Positions 26,634 to 35,061 of a stretch of 63,724 bases of DNA are shown one piece after another. The position numbers and the translations under genes were made by a program. Source of the DNA: Halorubrum sp. GN11_10-6_MGM (GTDB lineage Archaea; Halobacteriota; Halobacteria; Halobacteriales; Haloferacaceae); NCBI RefSeq assembly GCF_005435165.1, contig NZ_SGUC01000018.1:1-63724 (forward strand), written 5' to 3'. Numbering within the stretch: position 1 is the first letter of the stretch; every line of letters starts with the position of its first letter. A model generated the notes under the pieces. The model ran no database searches, was not told the origin of the DNA, and was given only the letters and a program-made list of their open reading frames with translations.

Positions 26634-26687
26634 GTGCGGCGGGTGTGGCGGGTGCGGCGGGTGCGGCGGGTGCGGCGGGTACGACGG
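26634..26687. repeat. Six tandem 9-bp units
   Basis: GTGCGGCGG-type units fill the gap between two minus-strand genes; the second and last units carry substitutions. It is a simple-sequence tract, likely from replication slippage. Confidence 0.95.
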
Positions 26688-26698
26688 CGAAAAGGGGC

Positions 26699-27217
26699 TC
26701 AGTCGTCGTCCGGGCCGACGACCACGACCGGGGCGTCGGCGCCGCGCCGGACGCGAGCCGGAAGCGGGTCGGGGTGAAGGAGCCGGTCGAGTCCGGTCCG
26801 GCGGGCGGAACCGACCACCACGAGGTCGGCGTCGTGCGCGGCGGCGAAGTCGACCGCCTCCCGGTGCGGGGTGCCGTAGCGGAACCACTTCTCGACGTCG
26901 ACGTCGGCTGCGGCGCCGGCGGCCTCGACCGACTCGACGAGCGCCTCGCCGGCCCGCTCGCGGCGCTCGACGACCATGTCCCAGCCCTCGGTGGTGTCGA
27001 CGACGTACAGCGCGTCGACGGTCGCGCCGTGGGCCGCGGCGAGGTCGACGGCCGTCGACGCCGCCGCCCGCCCGGCGGGGTCGTCCGTCGTGACGACCAG
27101 CACGCGCTCGAAGCGCCCCGCCCCGGGAGACGGCGCGGCGAAGTCGGCGTCGCTGGCGGTGGTCGCGGCTCCGTCGTCCGGGTCGGCGGGGTCGGCGGGG
27201 TCGACGTCGGTGGACAT
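26699..27217 (-). CDS. Universal stress protein with acidic N-terminal tail
   Basis: 172 residues. The first 32 are an Asp/Ala/Pro-rich tail (DVDPADPADPDDGAAT) absent from the core family, followed by a UspA domain (FERVLVVTTDDPAGRAAAST; DALYVVDTTEG; DLVVVGSARRTGLDRLL; ADAPVVVVGPD). The C-terminal glycine loop is partly kept. The ATG at 27217 is the first fitting start; upstream frame is Arg-rich. It precedes the renalase-like gene on the same strand. Confidence 0.85.
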   Translation of the reverse strand: MSTDVDPADPADPDDGAATTASDADFAAPSPGAGRFERVLVVTTDDPAGRAAASTAVDLAAAHGATVDALYVVDTTEGWDMVVERRERAGEALVESVEAAGAAADVDVEKWFRYGTPHREAVDFAAAHDADLVVVGSARRTGLDRLLHPDPLPARVRRGADAPVVVVGPDDD

Positions 27218-27635
27218 GTTGTGAGGTTCGGGCCGTCGGTTCGACGAAGGCCCTGTGTTCGAATACATGTACGAGAGGGTTGCTCTTAACAATTTTCGAC
27301 AGGATAGACGATTATCATAATTTATCCGCGGGGGTCGCGGTCCGTCGCGACCGACGGGAGAGGCGGGGCGACGCCGGCCCTCCCCGGACTCCCCGCGACC
27401 GCCGGCGGGCGGGTAAGCGAGGACCGACCGCAACGACGCGTTTTAGTCGGCGAGTGTGGTGGATGGAAACGAAACGGCCGCGCGGGGCCGACGAGACCGG
27501 CGCCGCAACGCGGACCGACGCGGGACACGCACGACATGACACGGACCGACAGCACGCGGGCGACGACCGATAGCACGCGGGCGACGACCGATAGCACGCG
27601 GGCGACGACCGATAGCACGCGGGCGACGACGGACG
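27218..27635. other. 418-bp intergenic region between divergent genes
   Basis: The left part is AT-rich (ACAATTTTCGAC and CATAATTTATCC near 27290-27325) and probably holds the promoters. The right part is GC-rich and ends in the four 21-bp repeats just before the MFS gene. An open frame at 27280-27573 is Arg/Thr-rich and does not look coding. Confidence 0.6.
27548..27631. repeat. Four tandem 21-bp units before the MFS gene
   Basis: Units begin at 27548, 27569, 27590 and 27611 with consensus GATAGCACGCGGGCGACGACC; only the first and last have single changes. The array ends four bases before the MFS ATG, so it occupies the 5' leader or the promoter-proximal region. Confidence 0.95.
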
Positions 27636-29003
27636 ATGGGTGAGGACGAACCGACGGCGGCGGACGCCGACTCCGAATCCGGTTCGCCAGCGGACGCCGA
27701 GTCGGGATCGGAGGCCTCCGGCGTCGACTACGCCGCACGGGCGGCCGACACGCTCGGCTTCTCGCGGTGGTGGCAGATCGCCGCCGCGGCCGGGATGATG
27801 GCCGCGGTGAGCCCGTATCAGTACGTCTGGTCGTCGATCGAGCAGCCGCTCGCGGCCAACCTCGACATCGCGCTGCCGGCGCTGGGCGCGGTGTTCTCCT
27901 TTTACGTCGTCTTTCAGTCGCTCTCGCAGTTTCCCGCGGGCAAGTGGCGAGACAGCCGCGGCCCGGGCGCGCTCACGTTCCTCGCGGCGATTCTGGCCGG
28001 CGGCGGCTACATCGGCCTCGCGTACGCGACGAGCCTCTGGCAGCTGTACCTGCTGTACTCGCTGGGGGCGGTCGGCGTCGGCATCGTCTACACCGTCGCC
28101 GTCAACACCGCCGTCAAGTGGTTCCCCGACCGGACGGGGCTGACGACCGGCGTCGGGACGATGGCGTTCGCGGCTGGGAGCGCGCTCGTCGTCCCGTACG
28201 TCCGGGTGAACGCGACCCCGGCAGCGTACAGCGACGTACTCCGCAACATCGGGATCGGGATCTTGGTCGTGACGCTCGTCGGCTCGTTCCTCCTCCGCGA
28301 TCCGCCGACGGACTGGCTGGACCGTGGAGACGGCGACGAGGGTGACGACGGCGACGACGGGCTCGCCGCGTCGATCCGCGGCCGCAACTACTCCACGCGG
28401 GAGATGCTCTCGACGTGGCAGTTCTGGCTGCTGTTCGCGATGTTCGTCGCGATGGCGAGCGCCGACCTCCTCGTCATCGCGAACGTGGTCCGGTTCGCGG
28501 AGAACTTCGGGCTGGCGGCGCTGATCGCGACGCTCTCGGCGACGCTTCTACCCATCTCCGCGGGCGTCTCGCGGCTGGTCCTCGGCGAGGCGATCGACCG
28601 GTTCAGCCGCAAGCGCGTGATGGCCGGGTCGTTCCTCCTCGCCGGGCTGTTCCGGATCGGGCTGGTCGGCGCCGGCGAGGCCGGCAACGGCGCCGTCTTC
28701 GTCGCGTTCGTCCTCGGCGCGATGTTCTTCTCCTCGCCGCTGTACGTCTTCTTCCCGTCGCTGCTGGCCGACTACTACGGCGCGGCCAACTCCTCCGGGA
28801 ACTACGCCGTCCTGTACACCGCGAAGGTCGGCGGCGGCATCTTCTCCGGGACCGTCGCCGGCTACCTCGTCGCGACGACCGGATGGAACGCCACCTTCGT
28901 CCTCGGCGGCGGGCTCGCGGTCGCCGCCGGACTCGCGGTGTTCCTCCTCCGCCCGCCGAGCGGTTCGGGGCTGGAGACGAGCGAGTCGGCGACCGCGGAC
29001 TGA
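27636..29003 (+). CDS. MFS transporter, OFA-like
   Basis: 455 residues: an acidic 40-residue N-terminal tail, then about twelve membrane helices with a central acidic loop (RGDGDEGDDGDDGLAAS) between helices six and seven. The stretch GMMAAVSPYQYVWSSIEQPL and AVNTAVKWFPDRTGLTTGVG are typical of the oxalate:formate antiporter-like MFS branch. Transport of a small monocarboxylate is plausible; the substrate is unknown. The ATG at 27636 directly follows the tandem repeats. Confidence 0.88.
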   Translation: MGEDEPTAADADSESGSPADAESGSEASGVDYAARAADTLGFSRWWQIAAAAGMMAAVSPYQYVWSSIEQPLAANLDIALPALGAVFSFYVVFQSLSQFPAGKWRDSRGPGALTFLAAILAGGGYIGLAYATSLWQLYLLYSLGAVGVGIVYTVAVNTAVKWFPDRTGLTTGVGTMAFAAGSALVVPYVRVNATPAAYSDVLRNIGIGILVVTLVGSFLLRDPPTDWLDRGDGDEGDDGDDGLAASIRGRNYSTREMLSTWQFWLLFAMFVAMASADLLVIANVVRFAENFGLAALIATLSATLLPISAGVSRLVLGEAIDRFSRKRVMAGSFLLAGLFRIGLVGAGEAGNGAVFVAFVLGAMFFSSPLYVFFPSLLADYYGAANSSGNYAVLYTAKVGGGIFSGTVAGYLVATTGWNATFVLGGGLAVAAGLAVFLLRPPSGSGLETSESATAD

Positions 29004-29023
29004 ACGGCGCCGCGGTCCATCTC

Positions 29024-29437
29024 TCACGTCGGCGCCCGCGCTCCCCGGCGGACCGCGAGCGACCAGCAGCCGACCGCGACGCCGCCGACCGCGAGCACCG
29101 CGTTGACGCCGGTCGGTTCGAGGCCGAACGGCGTGAACGCCGGCGAGATCGACGCGTGAAGCAGGAAGCCGACCGCGACTGCGGCGGCGACCCGGCGCGG
29201 GCGCCACACCCACGAGTCGACGTCGCTCCTCGCCGGACTGAAGACGCGGTCGCCGGACGCGACGAGGACGTGTCCGACACCGAACACGGCACCGAGCGCG
29301 GCGGAGCCGGCGAGGTCGACGGCGACGCTCGTCGCGAAGGCGCGGTACCACAGCACGTGCGCGAGCCTCGCCGCGGCGCCGAGCGTCAGGACGAGCGAGA
29401 GGTCGAACATCCCGACCGCGACGCGTCGCGGGGTCAC
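29024..29437 (-). CDS. Small haloarchaeal membrane protein
   Basis: 137 residues starting at a GTG that overlaps the methyltransferase stop (GTGA), the reason for this start. Four hydrophobic segments (FDLSLVLTLGAAARLAHVLW; VDLAGSAALGAVFGVGHVLV; AAAVAVGFLLHASI; AVLAVGGVAVGCW). No family recognised. The overlap points to co-expression with the methyltransferase. Confidence 0.65.
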   Translation of the reverse strand: MTPRRVAVGMFDLSLVLTLGAAARLAHVLWYRAFATSVAVDLAGSAALGAVFGVGHVLVASGDRVFSPARSDVDSWVWRPRRVAAAVAVGFLLHASISPAFTPFGLEPTGVNAVLAVGGVAVGCWSLAVRRGARAPT

Positions 29438-30042
29438 GGGTTTGTTCCCACGACGGCGTAGAACGGGTCCTCGCCGGGGCGCTCCGCGATCCGGTCGACG
29501 ACGTCGAACCCGCCCGCGTCGAGATATCGCTCGACGAGACCGGCGCGGTCGCCCATCGAGGCGGCACGCCACGCGCGGACCGCCTTCGTCGGGAACATGC
29601 GGTTCGAGAAGCTCACGACGACCGTTCCGCCGGGCGCGAGGACCCGGGCGAACGCCGCGAACACCGGACCGGGATACTGGAGGTACTGGACCGACAGCGC
29701 ACAGCAGACGACGTCGAACGTTCCGTCGTCGAACGGGAGCGACGGGTCGGCGTTGAGGTCGCGGACGACGAACTCGTCGAGCCGGTCGTTGGCGGCCAGT
29801 TCGGCCTCGTTGAGCCCGTGTCCGACGACGCGCTCGTACTCGGTGTCGGGCAGGTGCGACACCCAGCTACTCATCGCGTCGAGGACGCGGTCGCCCGGCT
29901 CGGTGACCGAGTCGTACAGGGCGGTCAGCCGCGCGAGGAAGGCGTCGTCGGCGTGGGTGACGAACCGCGGTTCGTCGTAGAACGCCCCGTCCGGCCGGTC
30001 GTCGCGCTTGCGGCGGTCGCGGTCCGAGAGGACGGTCGGCAC
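29434..30042 (-). CDS. Class I SAM-dependent methyltransferase
   Basis: About 202 residues. Motif I is degenerate (GDRVLDAMSSWVSHLP), followed by the acidic end of beta-2 region (VGHGLNEAELAAND), DLNADPSLPFDDGTFDVVCC as motif II and GGTVVVSFSNRMFPTKAV as motif III region. The form is that of a small-molecule methyltransferase; the target is unknown. I chose the GTG at 30042 (VPTVLSDRDRRKRDD); a GTG at 30126 would add 28 Arg-rich residues. Confidence 0.82.
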   Translation of the reverse strand: MPTVLSDRDRRKRDDRPDGAFYDEPRFVTHADDAFLARLTALYDSVTEPGDRVLDAMSSWVSHLPDTEYERVVGHGLNEAELAANDRLDEFVVRDLNADPSLPFDDGTFDVVCCALSVQYLQYPGPVFAAFARVLAPGGTVVVSFSNRMFPTKAVRAWRAASMGDRAGLVERYLDAGGFDVVDRIAERPGEDPFYAVVGTNP

Positions 30043-30199
30043 GGTATCGGAGCGTGGGGCGCGGGACGGAAGAGCGCGTCGCCGGCGCGAGCGGCCGCCC
30101 GCGGTCGCGTCCGTTGCCTCCGTCACGCTCGTGTTCCCCCCGCCACGCTCGTCGCCCCCACCGGACGCCTTTTTGCCGACGGGATTTTACCGTCTGGTA

Positions 30200-30964
30200 A
30201 TGGACTCCACCACCGCCGCCGACAGCGGCCTTCACCCGGCGCCTCGCTCCGAGGTATTTCAGAATCAGGGGAAGTTCCGCACGCGGTTCAACTTCCCCGG
30301 CCGCAACCTCTCGGACCACGACGACCACGGCTACGGGCCGCTCTCGACCGTCGTCGAGTCGTTCATGGACCCGGGCACGCTGATCCGGATGCACCAGCAC
30401 CGCGACGAGGAGATCGTCTCGTGGGTGCCCGCGGGCGTGATGCGCCACGACGACCGCGAGGGGAACGAGCTCGTCACCGACTCGGAGCACCTCCTCGTGA
30501 TGAACGCGGGGTCGGGGTTCTGGCACGCGGAGGAGACGCTCGCCGACGACCCGCCGCTGCGGATGCTCCAGATATTCGTCCGGCCGACGGAGCTCGGCAT
30601 GGAGCCCGGCATCCAGCACGGCCCGCTGCCGGAGCCCGAGCCGAACGAGTGGCGCCGCGTGTTCGCGCCCGCGGGCGCCGACCACCCCTTCACCGTGCGC
30701 AACGCGGTCGACTGCTTCGACGTGCGCCTCGACGCCGACGCGGGCGCGACGCTCCCCGAGATCGATGGCCGCGACGCCTACGTGTACGTCTTCGAGGGGA
30801 GCGTCGACGTCGACGGCGTCGCGCTCGACGAGACGGAGAGCGCCCTGTGGACCGGCGACGGCGCCCCGCCGACCGTGAGCGCGGGCGACGAGGGCGCGAC
30901 CGTCGTGGCGTTCCTGATGGACCCCGACGCGCCCGTGACGCGGCAGGGGACGATCGGACGGTAG
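30200..30964 (+). CDS. Pirin family protein
   Basis: 254 residues with two cupin-like barrels. The first holds IRMHQHRDEEIVSWVPAGVM and the metal-binding His set, and the middle QIFVRPTELGMEPGIQH is the pirin signature. Bacterial pirins can be quercetinases or transcription cofactors; which applies here is unknown. The ATG at 30200 follows a TATA-like CCTTTTTGCC at about 30167, 28 bases upstream, so the transcript may be leaderless. Confidence 0.88.
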   Translation: MDSTTAADSGLHPAPRSEVFQNQGKFRTRFNFPGRNLSDHDDHGYGPLSTVVESFMDPGTLIRMHQHRDEEIVSWVPAGVMRHDDREGNELVTDSEHLLVMNAGSGFWHAEETLADDPPLRMLQIFVRPTELGMEPGIQHGPLPEPEPNEWRRVFAPAGADHPFTVRNAVDCFDVRLDADAGATLPEIDGRDAYVYVFEGSVDVDGVALDETESALWTGDGAPPTVSAGDEGATVVAFLMDPDAPVTRQGTIGR

Positions 30965-31013
30965 CGCGACGACGAGCCCGAACGCTCAACTCCCGGCCCG
31001 CCGAACGCGACGT

Positions 31014-31556
31014 ATGCGCACCCCGATCGCCGCCGCCGGGCTCGTCGCGCTCGGCGTTCTCCTGATGGCGAACCCCCTGTTCCTCCCCGTCGCGGTCGGC
31101 GAGCCGAACCCCGCCTACACGCACACCGTCCAGCCGGTCGGTGAGGGGTCGGTCGCCGGCATCGAGTCGCCGGCGACCGGCGTGGAGAACGGGTCCGACG
31201 GCGGAAGCGAGTCGAACGCGTCCGACGCGGTCGTCGCGTACGCTGACCTCGATCCCGACGCGCGGGCGGCCTTCGACCGGGCCCGCGACGCGCCCGAGGG
31301 CGGGTTCGGCGTCGAGAGTCCGGACGAGCGCGTCGACTCGCTGTCGTACCCCGCCGACCCGACGCTCGGCGACGGGCTGCTGATAGTCGAGCGCGACGGC
31401 GAGCGGTACGAGTTCTGGACCCGAACCGTCGAGCGCGAGCCGGGGGCCGTCGTCGCTCAGCGGGTCCTGCTCCAGCCGGTCGCGTTCCTCGTCGGCTTCC
31501 TCGCGGTCGTCGCCGGCGCCGCCGTCGGGCTTCGGGAGCAGCTCGCCGGGGAGTGA
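31014..31556 (+). CDS. Haloarchaeal membrane-anchored hypothetical protein
   Basis: 180 residues: one hydrophobic N-terminal helix (IAAAGLVALGVLLMANPLFL), an acidic outer domain of about 120 residues (VAYADLDPDARAAFDRARDA; ERYEFWTRTVERE) and one C-terminal helix (FLVGFLAVVAGAAVGL). This two-anchor layout with an external loop recurs in haloarchaeal proteins of unknown function. It is convergent with the aspartoacylase gene. Confidence 0.72.
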   Translation: MRTPIAAAGLVALGVLLMANPLFLPVAVGEPNPAYTHTVQPVGEGSVAGIESPATGVENGSDGGSESNASDAVVAYADLDPDARAAFDRARDAPEGGFGVESPDERVDSLSYPADPTLGDGLLIVERDGERYEFWTRTVEREPGAVVAQRVLLQPVAFLVGFLAVVAGAAVGLREQLAGE

Positions 31557-31590
31557 CGGGGACGGCTCGGCGGGGAGTGACCGAGTGAAC

Positions 31591-32634
31591 TCACTCCGAG
31601 GCCGTTGGGGTCGGCTGGCCCACGGGCGTGGGTGCGTCACCGGCCTCGATCGCACGGCGGGTCGACTCGCCGATCTCAACGAGGTGACACAGGGGATTGC
31701 CGGGGTAGACGACCGGGTTCTCCAGAAGGCCGATCAGCAGGCCGGTGAAGGGGGCCTCGACCGCGACCGCGTCCTCCTTGAACGGATTGGTGATCGTCGC
31801 GATGCGCTCGCCCTCGCGGACGAGCGAGCCGCTCTCGAAGTGGGTGTCGACGATGCCGCCGGAGTCGGCGCGCAGCCACGTCTTCTCGCCCGTGCCGGCG
31901 ACGACCGTGCGCCAGCCGGGCCAGCGCACCGTGTCGGTCTCCAGCAGGCCGTACTCCGCGAAGACGGAGCGCACGCCGGCGAGCGCGTCGTCGATCAGCG
32001 GGCGCTGAAACCGGTGGGCCTCCCCCATCTCGATCGTGATCGTGGGGATGCCGTCGTCGGTCGCCTCGCCGCGGAGGGTGCCGCTCGGGCCGTCGCTGTC
32101 GATGATCACCTTCGATCCGAACCCCATCGCGAGCCGGTACACCGCCTCGTCGGTCATGTCCGCGCGGACGTGGAGCATGTTCGTCCGCCCGCGCGTCGAG
32201 GTGTGGAAGTCCAGCCCGAAGTCGCAGGGCGCGATGAAGTTCTCGTAGATCCGGTGGGCCATCCGCTTCGAGCTGGTCGAGCCGGGTTTCCCGGGGAACG
32301 ACCGGTTCAGGTCGCGGTCGTACACGGGGAGATATCGCTGCTGAGCGAGGAAGCCGGGGACGTTGAGGACGGGGAGACAGACCAGCGTGCCCGCAAGCTC
32401 CGAGAGGTCCCACTCGTGGGCGACCTCGCGGACGACCTCGATCCCGTTGAGTTCGTCTCCGTGCGCGGCGGCGGTGAGGAAGGCGGTCGGCCCGTCGCGC
32501 TCGCCGTTGACGATGGTGACCGGAATTCGCACCGGGTCGCCGAGGTACGTCTCGCTGATTCCGTAGCGGATGTTCTGCGTTTCGCCGGGCGGCACCGCCC
32601 CGCCGTTGTACGTGAACGCCCGGTCGTCGCTCAT
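31591..32634 (-). CDS. Succinylglutamate desuccinylase/aspartoacylase (AstE/AspA) family protein
   Basis: A 347-residue M14-like zinc amidohydrolase. Zinc ligands are His and Glu in AAAHGDELNGIEV and a later His in LDFHTSTRG; the catalytic Glu is likely in TIEMGEAHRF. The C-terminal part has a beta-barrel-like region (ADSGGIVDTHFESGSLVREG). The family removes acyl groups from acidic amino acids or trims peptides with them. It is divergent from a RimK-RimB fusion gene with 110 bases between starts, a pairing that suggests glutamate ligation and removal (inference). The start follows a TATATATA box by 28 bases. Confidence 0.88.
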   Translation of the reverse strand: MSDDRAFTYNGGAVPPGETQNIRYGISETYLGDPVRIPVTIVNGERDGPTAFLTAAAHGDELNGIEVVREVAHEWDLSELAGTLVCLPVLNVPGFLAQQRYLPVYDRDLNRSFPGKPGSTSSKRMAHRIYENFIAPCDFGLDFHTSTRGRTNMLHVRADMTDEAVYRLAMGFGSKVIIDSDGPSGTLRGEATDDGIPTITIEMGEAHRFQRPLIDDALAGVRSVFAEYGLLETDTVRWPGWRTVVAGTGEKTWLRADSGGIVDTHFESGSLVREGERIATITNPFKEDAVAVEAPFTGLLIGLLENPVVYPGNPLCHLVEIGESTRRAIEAGDAPTPVGQPTPTASE

Positions 32635-32657
32635 GCTCCAGCGGAACACGGCGCCGG

Positions 32658-32668
32658 GTATATATATG
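32658..32668 (-). promoter_or_regulatory. TATA-like box of the aspartoacylase gene
   Basis: A run of TATATATA centred 28-29 bases upstream of the ATG at 32634, read on the minus strand, fitting a leaderless transcript. Confidence 0.6.
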
Positions 32669-32744
32669 GCGACCGGGCGACCCGACGTCCCCCCGAGTCG
32701 AGTCGATCGGGGCGTCTTTTAGGGCGGCCCGCGCAAGGAGAGGT

Positions 32745-34100
32745 ATGAGTTCGGACTCGGTTCGGGTGGGAGTGCTGTCGCTACACAACAGCAAGGAGAC
32801 GAAGGCGATCTGTAACGCGGTCGAGGACCTCGGCCACGAGCCGGTGTGGCTCCGCGAGGAGAACGCCGCGGTCAGCGTCGAGGACGGCGACGTGTCCGTC
32901 GAGCCCGCGGTCGACGTGATCGCGAACCGGCTGCTCCTGTCGAACACCGACCAGCCCGCGGAGCTGCTGGGACTGGCGACGACGTTCGAGCGCATCCGGC
33001 CGATGCTGAACGAGCCGGACGCCGTGCTCGCGTCGATCCACAAGTTCGCCACCGCCGCGACGCTGGCGGACTGGAACATCCGCGTGCCGGACGCGCTGCT
33101 CGCGCTCTCGAACGATCGCCTCAACGAGGGCCGCGAGCGGTTCGGCGACGTCGGCGTGTACAAGACCGCGATCGGCACCCACGGCGGCGGGACGTGGAAG
33201 GTGGACCTCACGGAGCGCGTGAACCCGAAGGTGGGAAACCGGCAGGCGTTCCTCCAGAAGCTCATCGACCGCGACGACGAGAAGCACCGCGACCTGCGCG
33301 TGTACGTCGTCGGCGACGAGATCGTCGGCTCGATGTACCGCTACGCGCCCGAGGGCGACTGGCGCACCAACGTCGCGCTCGGCGGCGCGGTCGAGGACGC
33401 GACCGACGACATGCCCGAGGAGGCCGCCGACACCGCGCTGTACGCCGCCGAAGTGATGGACCTCGACTACGCCGGCGTCGACCTCGTCGAGGGGTACGAC
33501 GGCTGGTACGTCCTCGAGGTGAACCCCACGGCGGGGTTCAAAGGGCTGTACGAGGCGACCGGCACCAGCCCCGCGCCACACATCGCGAAGCTCGCGATCG
33601 AGACGGTCGGCGGCGAGGTCGACGACGACGACGTCGACCGGATCGCCGCGACGCTCGACGACTCGCGGCCCTCCTGTGCCCCCGCGCCGAAGCCGAACTC
33701 GACCGAGCAGCCCGACATCGGCTACATCGAGGAGGTCGTCGTGACGGGGACCTCCGGCTCCACGCAGGCGCTCGCGAAGTCCGACACGGGCGCGACCCGG
33801 ACGAGCATCGACACGCAGCTGGCGGCCGAGATCGGCGCCGGCCCGATCAAGAGCATGACGCGGGTGAAATCGGGCAGCGTGAAGGGCGGGAAGGCGCGCC
33901 CGGTCGTCGACCTCGTGATCGGGATCGGCGGGAACCAGCACACCGTCACCGCGAGCGTCGAGGACCGCGGGCACATGGAGTACCCGCTGCTGCTCGGCCG
34001 CGACATCCTCACCGACTACCGGGTGGACGTGCGCCGGCGCGCCGACACCGACGAGGCCGAGCGCGACGAGGCGGGGGAGATCTTAGAAGAAGAGGAATAG
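32745..34100 (+). CDS. RimK-type ATP-grasp ligase fused to a RimB (retropepsin-like) domain
   Basis: 451 residues with two units. Residues 1-290 are a RimK-type ATP-grasp: YKTAIGTHGGGTWKV loop, LRVYVVGDEIVGSMYR, and Mg/ATP site YAGVDLVEGYDGWYVLEVNP. Residues 310-430 match PF05618 (once called ATP-dependent zinc protease, now RimB-like): catalytic-type KSDTGATRTSID and second motif YPLLLGRDIL of a retropepsin fold. In Pseudomonas, separate RimK and RimB add and trim glutamates on a ribosomal protein. Here they are one chain, next to an aspartoacylase. A TATA-like CTTTTA lies 27 bases before the ATG. Confidence 0.9.
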   Translation: MSSDSVRVGVLSLHNSKETKAICNAVEDLGHEPVWLREENAAVSVEDGDVSVEPAVDVIANRLLLSNTDQPAELLGLATTFERIRPMLNEPDAVLASIHKFATAATLADWNIRVPDALLALSNDRLNEGRERFGDVGVYKTAIGTHGGGTWKVDLTERVNPKVGNRQAFLQKLIDRDDEKHRDLRVYVVGDEIVGSMYRYAPEGDWRTNVALGGAVEDATDDMPEEAADTALYAAEVMDLDYAGVDLVEGYDGWYVLEVNPTAGFKGLYEATGTSPAPHIAKLAIETVGGEVDDDDVDRIAATLDDSRPSCAPAPKPNSTEQPDIGYIEEVVVTGTSGSTQALAKSDTGATRTSIDTQLAAEIGAGPIKSMTRVKSGSVKGGKARPVVDLVIGIGGNQHTVTASVEDRGHMEYPLLLGRDILTDYRVDVRRRADTDEAERDEAGEILEEEE

Positions 34101-34129
34101 ACGGAGACGCCCGTCGCCGAGGCGGAGCG

Positions 34130-34250
34130 GTTGCGGCGGCGCGTGCCTCCGAGCGTGCCGCCGAAGGCGGCCGCGAGGAGCACGCGCGAGGGAGTCGCTG
34201 GCTCCCGGAGCGAAGCGGAGGGTGCCAGCGACGAGGCTGGGGAGGTGTTC
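34130..34250 (-). repeat. Dispersed GC-rich intergenic repeat, copy B (inverted, deleted)
   Basis: Read on the minus strand from 34250 it runs GAACACCTCCCCAGCCTCG and then GACTCCCTCGCGCGTGCTC to GGCACGCGCCGCCGCA. It thus joins the left end of copy A (17054) to its right third, with the middle missing. A TATA-like ATAATAAACG lies 26 bases before the GAACACC, as at copy A. Confidence 0.8.
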
Positions 34251-34333
34251 GCTGTCAGTCCAGCATCATTCGTTTATTATCGAGCGACCGGAGCGTTGGC
34301 GGTAGCCTCCACAGCAGATCCGAATCCGGCCAA

Positions 34334-34930
34334 TTACGACTCGTATTCGGCCCAGATGTACCGCGTGCCGTAGCTCCGGTAGGGGCGCCACACGTCGCCG
34401 ATCTCGCGCATCTCGGCGCGCGACAGCTCCCCGCCGTCGGCGTACACCTGCTCGATCCCCTTCCGTACCGCGAGGTCGCCGAGGGGGAGCACGTCCTCGC
34501 GGCCGAGCGCGAAGATGAGGTACATGCGGGCGGTCCACGCGCCGACGCCGCGGATCTCGGTGAGCCGCTCGACGACCTCGTCGTCGCTCAGGTTCGCCAG
34601 CCCCTCCCGGGTGAAGTCGCGCTCGTCGTCGCGGAACGCCGCGGCGGCGTCGCGCAGGTACTCGACTTTCGTTTCGCTGAGCCCGGCCTCGCGCAGGGCC
34701 GACTCGTCGGCGGCGAGGACACGGTCGGGCGTCGGCTCGCCGCCCAACACGTCCAGGAACCGCTCGCGGATGGCCGCCGCGGAAGCGGTCGAGAGCTGCT
34801 GGTTCACGATCGAGGTACAGAGCCGAGCGAACTCGTCGGCCGCGGGCGCGACGTCGAGGGGGCTGTGCCGGTCGACGAGCGTTGCCATCGTCGGGTCCTC
34901 GCGCAGCGTCGCAGCGACTCGGTCGTCCAT
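34334..34930 (-). CDS. AlkA-like DNA-3-methyladenine glycosylase (HhH-GPD)
   Basis: 198 residues covering only the helix-hairpin-helix glycosylase domain. The HhH is LTEIRGVGAWTARMYLI and the catalytic Asp is in VLPLGDLAVRKG; CTSIVNQQLSTASAAAI is the usual helix after the start. It removes alkylated bases from DNA in base excision repair. The N-terminal beta domain of E. coli AlkA is absent, as in many archaeal forms. The ATG at 34930 fits the family; longer starts add a basic tail. Confidence 0.9.
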   Translation of the reverse strand: MDDRVAATLREDPTMATLVDRHSPLDVAPAADEFARLCTSIVNQQLSTASAAAIRERFLDVLGGEPTPDRVLAADESALREAGLSETKVEYLRDAAAAFRDDERDFTREGLANLSDDEVVERLTEIRGVGAWTARMYLIFALGREDVLPLGDLAVRKGIEQVYADGGELSRAEMREIGDVWRPYRSYGTRYIWAEYES

Positions 34931-35061
34931 GTCGGGGAGACGGGAGCGCGACACGAGTAGGTTCGGATCGGTGCCGGGCCGCCACGGCGTCGCGCCGCGG
35001 GACGCGAAAGGGGGTTCGACCCTCACCCGAATAAACTTACGGACCGTTTTGCGTTTGGAAG

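Noticed and set aside
27280-27573. A 97-codon frame upstream of the MFS gene.
   Set aside because: It is Arg/Thr/Asp-rich and ends inside the 21-bp repeats; no start signal supports it.
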